Assembly (NCBI GenBank): GCA_017400415.1
Contig: JAFPTE010000224.1
Location: forward strand, 1 to 12,412
Direction of reading: 5' to 3'
Source of the DNA: Oscillospiraceae bacterium
GTDB lineage: Bacteria; Bacillota; Clostridia; Oscillospirales; Oscillospiraceae
DNA length: 12,412 bases
Shown here: positions 6,452 to 12,412 of the stretch, piece after piece
Layout of the letters: each line of letters begins with the position of its first letter
Position numbering within the stretch: the stretch's first letter is position 1
The notes under the pieces: generated by a model
The model's database searches: none
What the model was told of the DNA's origin: nothing
What the model saw: only the letters and a program-made list of their open reading frames with translations
Program-made: the position numbers and the translations under genes

Positions 6452-7948
6452 ATGACCATCAAGGAAGCAATAGAAAAGCTCAACGACCTGGAAAGGCGGG
6501 AATTTGCCCTGCACCACGCCATGGGCATACTGGATTATGACGGCAACACCGTGGCCCCGAAGCTCTCCTATGAGCCCCGGGGCGTCACCATGGGCATTCT
6601 GGCGGAGGAGGAGTACAAGCTGGCCACCGGCAGGGAGGCCAGAGATGTGCTGGACTTTCTGAAAAACCGCACGGTGGAGCTGGGTGAGACCGTCCGCCGC
6701 CGCATTGAGCTCCGTGAAAAGGACCTCAAGGAGATGGAGAGTCTCTCCATGGCCGAGTACGCCGGCTTTGCCACCCTTATGAACGAGGCCTCCGCCGTCT
6801 GGCACGAGGCCAAGGAGAAGAGCGACTACGCCCTTTTCGCCCCCTACCTGGAGAAGGTCATTGATTACACCAAGCTCTTCGCCGCCCGGGTGGCCCCGGA
6901 GAAGGCCCCCTATGACTACTGCCTGGACAAGTACGAGGAGGGGCTGGACTCCAAAACCTGCGACGCCTTCTTCTCCGCCCTGCGGCAGCGCATCGTTCCC
7001 CTGGTGGAAAAGGTGAAGGCCTCCCGGCAGCCGGACGACGCCGTCAGCAAGGTTTATTTCCCCGTACACAAGCAGCGCATGCTCTCCGACCGGGTCATGG
7101 CCATCATGGGCCTGGACCGGGACCGCTGCACCATCGGGGAGACCGAGCACCCCTTCACAACGGACTTCACCCGCAACGACGTGCGCATCACCACCAAATA
7201 CAAGGAAAACTCCTTCCTCTCCTCCCTGTACTCCGTGGTCCACGAGGGGGGCCACGCCCTCTACGAGCTGGGGGGCGACCCGGCCTTCAGCTACACCTCC
7301 CTCCGGGGCGGCGTCACCATGGGCATTCACGAGAGCCAGAGCAGATTCTTTGAGAACATCATCGGCCGCAGCAGGCAGTTTATCGAGCTTCTCTACCCCG
7401 ACCTTACGGAGCTCTGCCCGGAGATAGGCAAATGGACGGCGGAGGACATCTTCAGGGCCGCCAACCGGTCCGAGCCCAGCCTTATCCGCACGGAGGCGGA
7501 CGAGCTCACCTATCCCCTGCACATCATGGTCCGCTACGAGATTGAACAGCAGATGATTAACGGCAGTGTGAACGTCAGGGACCTGCCGGAGATGTGGAAC
7601 GAGCTTTACCGGAAGTACCTGGGCATAGTGCCCTCCTGCGACCGGGACGGCATTCTCCAGGACAGCCACTGGTCCGGCGCCGGCATCGGCTACTTCCCCT
7701 CCTACGCCCTGGGCAGCGCCTACGGCGCCCAGTACCTGAAGCGCATGGAGGAGAGCTTTGACTTCTGGGGCGATGTCCGGAGCGGGGACCTGGAGCCCAT
7801 CCGCCAGTGGCTGGGCGAGCGCATCTGGAAGTACGCCTCCCTGAAAAAGCCCGCCTGGATACTGAATAACGCCATGGGCGAGGCCTTCGACCCCTCCTGC
7901 TACCTGGATTACCTGGAGGGCAAGATAAAGGAGGTCTACGGCTTCTGA
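6452..7948 (+). CDS. M32-family (Taq-type) zinc metallocarboxypeptidase
   Basis: A 498-residue cytoplasmic peptidase, the normal size for family M32. The zinc motif HEGGH is at 264-268: H264 and H268 bind zinc and E265 is the catalytic base. The second signature HESQSRFFEN begins at 293 and supplies the third ligand, E294. Further family marks are HPF-type TEHPFTTDF before the core and FPSYALGSAYGAQY near the C-terminus. M32 enzymes remove single residues from peptide C-termini with broad specificity. The ATG at 6452 follows AGGAG by 10 bases. The TGA stop shares one base with the ATG of ybeY, so the two are coupled. In B. subtilis this operon position holds pgpH instead, so the peptidase looks like an insertion into a translation-related operon. 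Base composition is like its neighbours, so there is no sign of recent transfer. Confidence 0.95.
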   Translation: MTIKEAIEKLNDLERREFALHHAMGILDYDGNTVAPKLSYEPRGVTMGILAEEEYKLATGREARDVLDFLKNRTVELGETVRRRIELREKDLKEMESLSMAEYAGFATLMNEASAVWHEAKEKSDYALFAPYLEKVIDYTKLFAARVAPEKAPYDYCLDKYEEGLDSKTCDAFFSALRQRIVPLVEKVKASRQPDDAVSKVYFPVHKQRMLSDRVMAIMGLDRDRCTIGETEHPFTTDFTRNDVRITTKYKENSFLSSLYSVVHEGGHALYELGGDPAFSYTSLRGGVTMGIHESQSRFFENIIGRSRQFIELLYPDLTELCPEIGKWTAEDIFRAANRSEPSLIRTEADELTYPLHIMVRYEIEQQMINGSVNVRDLPEMWNELYRKYLGIVPSCDRDGILQDSHWSGAGIGYFPSYALGSAYGAQYLKRMEESFDFWGDVRSGDLEPIRQWLGERIWKYASLKKPAWILNNAMGEAFDPSCYLDYLEGKIKEVYGF

Positions 7949-8430
7949 TGGTGACCTTTACAAGGACCAGGACCGGCCTGGGCCACAACGAGACCGCCGG
8001 GCTTGTGCGCCGGGCCGTTGAGTGCTGCATGAAGTGCCAGGGCGTCACGGTGCCCTATCTGGTGGACGTGACGCTGACGGACGGGGAAACCATCCGGGAG
8101 ATAAACCGGGAAAACCGGGACGTGGACCGGGAGACCGACGTTCTGAGCTTCCCCCTGAACGAGCTGACGCCGGGGGCGTTCGACCCGGATGCGTGCGAGC
8201 TGGACCCGGGCACGGGGCAGGTGCTCCTGGGGGACATGGTCATCAACATCCCCCTGTGCCAGACCCAGGGCGAGGAGTACGGCCACGGCTACCGCCGGGA
8301 GGTGAGCTACCTGGCGGTCCACTCCGCCCTGCACCTGCTGGGCTACGACCACCTGGACGAGGGCCCCATGAAAAGGGCCATGCGCCAGCGGGAAGATTAC
8401 ATTATGGACAAGCTGAGGATACCGAGATGA
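7948..8430 (+). CDS. ybeY: Endoribonuclease YbeY, rRNA maturation factor
   Basis: A 160-residue YbeY protein with the metal-binding signature HSALHLLGYDH, supplying H125, H129 and H135. Upstream are the family motifs DVLSFPLNE and LLGDMVINIP. YbeY is a zinc-containing endoribonuclease involved in 16S rRNA 3'-end maturation and ribosome quality control. The product is slightly longer than E. coli YbeY at the C-terminus, which is within the family range. The ATG at 7948 overlaps the stop of the M32 peptidase. A perfect AAGGAGGT lies at 7928-7935 inside the preceding gene, 12 bases upstream, a little far but clearly dedicated. The stop overlaps the era start (ATGA). Adjacency to era and phoH is conserved widely, and all three act on rRNA or ribosome assembly. 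Confidence 0.96.
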   Translation: MVTFTRTRTGLGHNETAGLVRRAVECCMKCQGVTVPYLVDVTLTDGETIREINRENRDVDRETDVLSFPLNELTPGAFDPDACELDPGTGQVLLGDMVINIPLCQTQGEEYGHGYRREVSYLAVHSALHLLGYDHLDEGPMKRAMRQREDYIMDKLRIPR

Positions 8431-9317
8431 TTGAAAAAAGCGCAATGATTGCGGTGGTGGGCCGCCCCAATGTGGGCAAATCCACCCTGGTAAACGCCAT
8501 GGTGGGGGAGAAAATCTCCATCGTGACCCCCAAGCCCCAGACCACCCGATACAGGGTCTACGGCGTGGCGGAGAAGGACGGCGTGCAGCTGGTCTTTGCG
8601 GATACGCCGGGCTTCCACCGGGCCAGGAACAAGCTGGGCGAGTACATGGTCCAGGTGGTCCGGGACTCCGTGGCCGACGTGGACTGCGTGCTGCTGATGG
8701 TGGAGCCCAAGGCCCACATGGGCCCCCAGGAGGAGGCCCTTATAGAGCGGGTGGAGAAGCTGAGCCTGCCCTGCATTCTGTGCATCAACAAGATCGACAC
8801 CCTTCCCCCGGCGGAGCTCCTGCCGGTCATGGCTGTTTACGGCCAGCGGTACGACTTTGACGCCATCATCCCCGTCTCCGCCAAGAAGGGCGGCGGCATG
8901 GAGGAGCTCTTTTCCGAGCTCACCAAATACGCCGCCGAGGGCCCGGGCCTCTTCCCGGAGGATATGCTGACGGACCAGCCCCAGCGGCGGATCTGCGCCG
9001 AGCTCATACGGGAAAAGCTGCTTTTATGCCTGGACAGCGAGGTGCCCCACGGGGTCGCCGTGGAGATAACCTCCTTTAAGGAGAAGGAAAACGGCGTTGC
9101 TGAAATCAGCGCCACCATCTACTGCGAGAAGCAGAGCCACAAGGGCATCATCATCGGCAAAAACGGCGAGATGCTGAAAAAGGTCGGCGAGCTTGCCCGG
9201 CAGGATATGGAGCGGCTTCTGGATATGCGGGTCTTCCTGGAGACCTGGGTGAAGGTTAAGGAGAACTGGCGGGACAGCGGCGCCAACCTCCGGTCCTTCG
9301 GCTTTACGGAGGAATGA
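8427..9317 (+). CDS. era: GTPase Era, small-subunit assembly factor
   Basis: A 296-residue Era protein. The GTPase domain shows GRPNVGKST at 12-20, PQTTR in switch I, DTPG at 59-62, NKID at 121-124, and SAKKGGG as G5. The C-terminal KH domain carries GIIIGKNGEML, with GKNG at 244-247. Era binds the 3' end of 16S rRNA and checks 30S assembly. Length and motif order are typical. The frame runs open upstream of 8427, but the ATG there overlaps the ybeY stop and gives the standard Era N-terminus. In B. subtilis, dgkA and cdd lie between ybeY and era; here they are absent and the two genes overlap directly. The lepB ribosome binding site sits in the last codons of era. Confidence 0.97.
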   Translation: MIEKSAMIAVVGRPNVGKSTLVNAMVGEKISIVTPKPQTTRYRVYGVAEKDGVQLVFADTPGFHRARNKLGEYMVQVVRDSVADVDCVLLMVEPKAHMGPQEEALIERVEKLSLPCILCINKIDTLPPAELLPVMAVYGQRYDFDAIIPVSAKKGGGMEELFSELTKYAAEGPGLFPEDMLTDQPQRRICAELIREKLLLCLDSEVPHGVAVEITSFKEKENGVAEISATIYCEKQSHKGIIIGKNGEMLKKVGELARQDMERLLDMRVFLETWVKVKENWRDSGANLRSFGFTEE

Positions 9318-9320
9318 GCT

Positions 9321-10058
9321 ATGCATGCCAAGAAAGAAAACAAATCCCGGGAATTCATTGAGATTCTCATTCTGCTGGTATTCCTGGCGTCCCTGACCTA
9401 CCTGCTCTTCGGCTTTGTCTTCCGCATCTCCAACGTATACGGAGAGTCCATGTACCCCACCCTGCACCACGGCGCAGCCCTGCTCCTGCGGGGCGCCGGC
9501 TACACCCCCAAGCGTGGGGACATCGTGGTCTTCCGCAGCGAAAACTACGGCGAGGCCCTGGTTAAGCGGGTGGTTGCCCTGGGAGGCGAGAGCGTCTTCG
9601 TGGACACCGCCAGCGGCGACGTCTATATAAACGGCCAGTACCTGGAGGAGGATTACATCGAGAAGGAGCCCCTTAACAAGGGCACCGGCAAGGTGGTGAA
9701 CGTGCCGGAGGGCTATATCTTCGTCCTGGGCGACAACCGGAACTTCTCCTCCGACAGCCGGACCTTCGGCCCCGTCCCCGTGGAGGATATAACCGGCGGC
9801 GTCATCTACATCATCGAAAACCACGACTTCACCCAGGGCACGGCCTTTTACAGCCAGGCCACCTTCAACATCCACTCCGCCATCGGCATGGCGGCGGCGG
9901 CGGTCTTCGCCATCGGCATTCTGGCGGTGCTGACCTCCGGGGCATACTTCATCGTGTACCTTGTGGGCAAAAAGAAGGAGCGGATTGAGGACATCCGGGG
10001 CTTCGGGCTTCTGGGCCTGGGCTGCCTGGCGGTTTCGGTGATTGTCCATTTCATATAA
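9321..10058 (+). CDS. lepB: Signal peptidase I with an extra two-helix membrane tail
   Basis: A 245-residue type I signal peptidase, which cleaves signal peptides from exported proteins on the outer face of the membrane. An N-terminal anchor (about 12-34) is followed by box B GESMYPTL with the nucleophile S43, box D KRVVALGGE with the general base K82, and box E GDNRNFSSDSR at 137-147. This Ser-Lys dyad is the bacterial (P-type) kind. The catalytic fold should end near 165-170. Unusually, the chain continues with two predicted membrane helices, about 186-215 and 228-245, joined by a charged KKKERIEDIR loop. Common Gram-positive enzymes end after the catalytic domain. The ATG follows GGAGG by 8 bases, 3 bases after era. 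The gene closes the operon before a terminator. Confidence 0.92.
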   Translation: MHAKKENKSREFIEILILLVFLASLTYLLFGFVFRISNVYGESMYPTLHHGAALLLRGAGYTPKRGDIVVFRSENYGEALVKRVVALGGESVFVDTASGDVYINGQYLEEDYIEKEPLNKGTGKVVNVPEGYIFVLGDNRNFSSDSRTFGPVPVEDITGGVIYIIENHDFTQGTAFYSQATFNIHSAIGMAAAAVFAIGILAVLTSGAYFIVYLVGKKKERIEDIRGFGLLGLGCLAVSVIVHFI

Positions 10059-10066
10059 TCTATGCT

Positions 10067-10098
10067 GCGTCCGGGCCACCTGCCCGGGCGCTTTTCCT
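10067..10098 (+). terminator. Rho-independent terminator after lepB
   Basis: The 10-base arms 10067-10076 and 10082-10091 pair fully, with one G-U pair, around a 5-base CACCT loop. TTTTCCTCT follows. It lies 8 bases after the lepB stop and should end the yqfC-lepB transcript. Confidence 0.88.
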
Positions 10099-10099
10099 C

Positions 10100-10128
10100 T
10101 TGATCGGGGCCGGCTTTTAGTATAGAAT
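10100..10128 (+). promoter_or_regulatory. Sigma-A-like promoter for the MATE operon
   Basis: TTGATC (10100-10105) and TAGAAT (10123-10128) are exactly 17 bases apart, matching the consensus boxes at four and five of six positions. The site lies directly after the lepB terminator and 29 bases before the MATE start codon. No operator repeat was recognised. Confidence 0.6.
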
Positions 10129-10157
10129 AAGTCAAAACGCAAAAAGAAGGAATCATC

Positions 10158-11516
10158 TTGGAAACCCGGCAGCCCGCCGTCCGGCTCACGGACGGCAGCC
10201 TTTACAAAAACATATTCCGCTTCTCCCTGCCCCTCATGTTCTCCAACATTCTCCAGGCCCTTTTCAACATGTCGGACATCGCCGTGGTGGGCCGCTTCGC
10301 AGGGCCCCAGGCTCTGGGCAGCGTGGGCTCCACTGCGATCCTCGTAACGGTGTTCATCGGCTTTCTCATGGGCATCGGCGGGGGAATAAACTCCCTGGTG
10401 GCCCGGTACTTCGGAGCCAGGCAGGATGAGGACGTGGCCCGCAGCGTCCACACCTCCCTTATAGCCTCCCTGGCGGTTGGCCTTGTGCTGACGGCCCTGG
10501 GTGAGCTCTTCTGCCGGGGTCTGCTGGAGCTTCTGGGCACCAAGGAGGAGCTTATTGACGGAGCGGAGCTCTACCTGCGCATCTACTTTTTGGGCCTGCC
10601 CGCCTCCGCCCTTTATAATTTCGGCAGCGGGGTCTTCTCCGCCGTGGGGGATACCAGAAAGCCCCTGGCCTTTCTGAGCCTGGCGGGGATTGCCAACGTC
10701 ATACTGAATCTGATTTTCGTCATCGCCTTCCGGTGGGACGTGGCCGGAGTGGCCGCCGCCAGCGCCCTGAGCCAGTATCTGGCCGCAGTTCTGGTCCTGC
10801 TGAGCCTGGGCTCCGCTCCCCGGCCGGTGGCCCTGAGGCTCCGGGACCTGAGGCCGGCAAAGGACAAGCTCCGTGCCGTTTTGTCCCTGGGTCTGCCCGC
10901 CGGCTTTCAGAACGCAGTTTTCGGCATTGCAAACCTATTCATCCAGGCCGCTGTGAACAGCTTTGACGCCGTCATGGTGGAGGGCAACTCTGCCGCCGCC
11001 AATGCCGACGGCCTGGTGTACGACGTGATGGCCGCCTTTTACGTGGCCTGCACAAGCTTCATCGCCCAGAACTACGGCGCCGGCAACGGCCGCCGGGTGA
11101 GGAAAAGCTACCGCATCGCCCTTCTCTACTCCTTCGGCGCCGGTGCCCTGCTGGGCATTGCCCTGGTCCTTTTCGGCAGGCCCTTCCTGGCGGTCTTCAC
11201 AGAGGAGGAGGCGGTCATTGAGGCGGGACTCAAGCGCATCGGCATAATGGGCCTCTCCTACGGAATCTCCGCCCTTATGGACTGCAGCATTGCCGCCTCC
11301 CGGGGCCTGGGCAAGACCGTGGTGCCTACGGTCATCGTGATTCTGGGCTCCTGCGTCTTCCGGGTGGCCTGGGTCTACACGGTCTTCGCCGCCTTCCGCA
11401 CCATTCCGTCCCTGTACCTGCTTTACTGCTTCTCCTGGATAATCACAGGTCTGGCAGAGTGGGCATACTTCATATTCACCTACAAAAAAGCCTTTCCGGA
11501 GGTGGAAAAACAGTGA
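10158..11516 (+). CDS. MATE-family multidrug/toxin efflux transporter
   Basis: A 452-residue membrane protein of the MATE (MatE, NorM/DinF-like) family, with about 12 hydrophobic segments in two similar halves. The first half opens with the typical IFRFSLPLMFSNILQALFNM and contains the loop SAVGDTRKPL. The second half opens near 235 with LSLGLPAGFQNAVFGI and contains FIAQNYGAGN. MATE proteins export drugs, dyes or metabolites in exchange for Na+ or H+; the substrate cannot be told here. The start is TTG at 10158, 6 bases after AAGGA (10147-10151), and gives the usual short N-terminus; no in-frame ATG lies nearby. Its stop overlaps the GTG of the next gene by 4 bases (GTGA). Confidence 0.94.
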   Translation: METRQPAVRLTDGSLYKNIFRFSLPLMFSNILQALFNMSDIAVVGRFAGPQALGSVGSTAILVTVFIGFLMGIGGGINSLVARYFGARQDEDVARSVHTSLIASLAVGLVLTALGELFCRGLLELLGTKEELIDGAELYLRIYFLGLPASALYNFGSGVFSAVGDTRKPLAFLSLAGIANVILNLIFVIAFRWDVAGVAAASALSQYLAAVLVLLSLGSAPRPVALRLRDLRPAKDKLRAVLSLGLPAGFQNAVFGIANLFIQAAVNSFDAVMVEGNSAAANADGLVYDVMAAFYVACTSFIAQNYGAGNGRRVRKSYRIALLYSFGAGALLGIALVLFGRPFLAVFTEEEAVIEAGLKRIGIMGLSYGISALMDCSIAASRGLGKTVVPTVIVILGSCVFRVAWVYTVFAAFRTIPSLYLLYCFSWIITGLAEWAYFIFTYKKAFPEVEKQ

Positions 11517-12133
11517 AAATCATAACCATCAGCCGCCAGTTCGGGTCCGGCGGCCGGGAGCTCGGCAAGCGCCTGGCAGACAGACTGGGCTTCGATTACT
11601 ATGACCGGGAGCTCATTAGCGCCATTGCGGAAAAGTGCAGCCTGACGGAGGACTATGCGGAGTATCTGGTCACGAATCCCGTCCAGCCGGTCATAACCGT
11701 GCGGCAGAGCTTCCACAGCCCGGACGTGCTGGGCGGAGACCGGCTGAACGCCCTCCGCCGGCAGACGGAGATCATAAAGTCCATCGGCTCACTGGGCAGG
11801 GATGCCGTTATAATCGGGCGTAATTCCGACCTGCTTCTGGAGGAATACAGCCCCTTCAACATCTTCGTCTGCGCCGACAGGGCCAGCAAGCTCCGGCGGT
11901 GCATGGAGCGGGCCCAGCCCGGAGAGGAGCTTGGGGAAAAGCAGATGCTGCGCCGCATGGCTCAGATAGACAAAAACCGCCGCCGGACCCGGGAGATGAT
12001 CTCCGACCGGCCCTGGGGGGACCCGGAGACCTACGCCCTGGTGGTGAACACCTCCGGCTGGGAGATACGGCACCTGACCGAGGCTGTGGCGGAGTTTGCA
12101 CAGCGCTTCTTTGAAAGGCAGGCAAACACGTGA
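11513..12133 (+). CDS. Cytidylate-kinase-like family protein
   Basis: A 206-residue protein of the cytidylate-kinase-like family (Pfam Cytidylate_kin_2 type). It opens with the family signature ITISRQFGSGGRELGKRLA at 4-22, then LGFDYYDRELI. Further marks are AVIIGRNSDLLL, the arginine-rich DKNRRRTREMISDRPWGD region that resembles a kinase lid, and LVVNTSGW. The nucleotide-binding loop GSGGREL lacks the GK[ST] of a true Walker A motif, as is usual in this family, so real CMP kinase activity is doubtful. The GTG at 11513 was chosen over an upstream start at 11459. It overlaps the MATE stop, follows GGAGG by 10 bases, and gives the family's normal N-terminus. Its own stop overlaps the next GTG. 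Relatives are common in Clostridia; their physiological role is unknown to me. Confidence 0.85.
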   Translation: MKIITISRQFGSGGRELGKRLADRLGFDYYDRELISAIAEKCSLTEDYAEYLVTNPVQPVITVRQSFHSPDVLGGDRLNALRRQTEIIKSIGSLGRDAVIIGRNSDLLLEEYSPFNIFVCADRASKLRRCMERAQPGEELGEKQMLRRMAQIDKNRRRTREMISDRPWGDPETYALVVNTSGWEIRHLTEAVAEFAQRFFERQANT

Positions 12134-12412
12134 CAGCCCTTCTCCTGGCGTTAATCTATCTGACCTTCGTAAGTCTGGGGCTTCCGGACTCCCTTCTGGG
12201 CTCCGCCTGGCCCACCATGCAGGGCTATTTTGACGTGCCCTCCTCCTGGGCCGGCTACATATCCATGACCATCACCTGCATGACGGTGGTCTCCTCCCTG
12301 CTGGCCCCCGGGCTCCTGGCCAGGTTTCACACAAAGTACATCGTAATCATCTCCATCGGTCTGACCGTGGCGGGGCTTCTGGGCTTCTCCCTGGCCGCAA
12401 GCTACTGGCAGC
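12130..12412 (+). CDS. Major-facilitator-superfamily transporter, N-terminal part (cut by window edge)
   Basis: The first 94 codons are present. They encode two hydrophobic segments and the start of a third. The opening YLTFVSLGLPDSLLGSAWP places an Asp-Pro-rich motif in helix 1, as seen in many MFS carriers, including the fucose-permease-like group. ARFHTKY matches the basic loop between helices 2 and 3. The start is GTG at 12130, in a 4-base GTGA overlap with the kinase-like gene; GAAAGG lies 11 bases before it. The substrate cannot be inferred from this fragment. It belongs to the same transcript as the MATE gene. Confidence 0.82.
   Translation, partial: MTALLLALIYLTFVSLGLPDSLLGSAWPTMQGYFDVPSSWAGYISMTITCMTVVSSLLAPGLLARFHTKYIVIISIGLTVAGLLGFSLAASYWQ

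Noticed and set aside
4133..7669. A 1178-codon open frame on the minus strand antisense to yqfC through the M32 gene
   Set aside because: It is a mirror of GC-rich codons on the plus strand, with low-complexity Gly/Leu/Val/His-rich translation, no recognisable family and no ribosome binding site. The plus-strand genes it covers are certain.
8022..8426. A long N-terminal extension of era
   Set aside because: It is an out-of-frame translation of ybeY. Era proteins start just before the P-loop, as at 8427.
9024..10451. A 475-codon minus-strand open frame across era, lepB and MATE
   Set aside because: It crosses a terminator and a promoter on the other strand, has no family resemblance, and is antisense to certain genes.
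11459..11512. An upstream ATG start for the kinase-like protein
   Set aside because: The extra 18 residues are an alternative-frame reading of the MATE C-terminus. The GTG at 11513 has the ribosome binding site and family-like start.
1..12412. tRNA, rRNA, riboswitch, CRISPR array, insertion sequence or attachment site
   Set aside because: The non-coding gaps are at most about 100 bases and are accounted for by promoters, ribosome binding sites and one terminator. I saw no direct repeats, cloverleaf or terminal inverted repeats.

Overview
The window looks like chromosomal DNA of a GC-rich, endospore-forming, Gram-positive anaerobe of the class Clostridia, most likely an Oscillospiraceae-type gut bacterium. 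The reasons are the spore genes ylbJ, yqfC and yqfD, the phoH-ybeY-era cluster order, strong AAAGGGGG/AAGGAGG-type ribosome binding sites, and GC-biased codon use. The genus is an inference.

Minus strand, 1-3927. Reading leftwards there are three genes: ylbJ (spore membrane protein), a 72-residue four-cysteine protein, and a very large protein that runs off the left edge. The large protein is the most interesting item. It joins an EF-G/Tet(M)-type translational GTPase to a C-terminal NYN nuclease domain of the YacP/Rae1 type. In Bacillus subtilis, Rae1 is a separate small protein that cuts mRNA in the ribosomal A site, so this chain carries both a ribosome-docking GTPase module and a candidate A-site nuclease. 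Its only plausible start codon is ACG, behind a well-placed ribosome binding site. It shares a transcript with the small Cys protein from a sigma-A-like promoter inside the end of ylbJ.

Divergent region 3928-4013. About 86 bases separate ylbJ from yqfC, and probably hold the promoters for both sporulation units.

Plus strand, 4014-10058. This is one tightly packed run: yqfC, yqfD (sporulation), phoH, an M32 metallocarboxypeptidase, ybeY and era (rRNA maturation and ribosome assembly), and lepB (signal peptidase I with an unusual membrane-spanning C-terminal tail). Stops and starts mostly overlap or lie a few bases apart. The peptidase sits where the HD-domain c-di-AMP phosphodiesterase gene pgpH is found in B. 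subtilis. A rho-independent terminator at 10067-10098 closes the run.

Plus strand, 10100-12412. A sigma-A-like promoter opens a second unit: a MATE-family efflux protein, a cytidylate-kinase-like protein, and a major-facilitator transporter cut by the right edge. These are joined by two 4-base GTGA overlaps.

No tRNA, rRNA, CRISPR array, insertion sequence or sizeable repeat was seen. No stretch over 300 bases lacks a gene.
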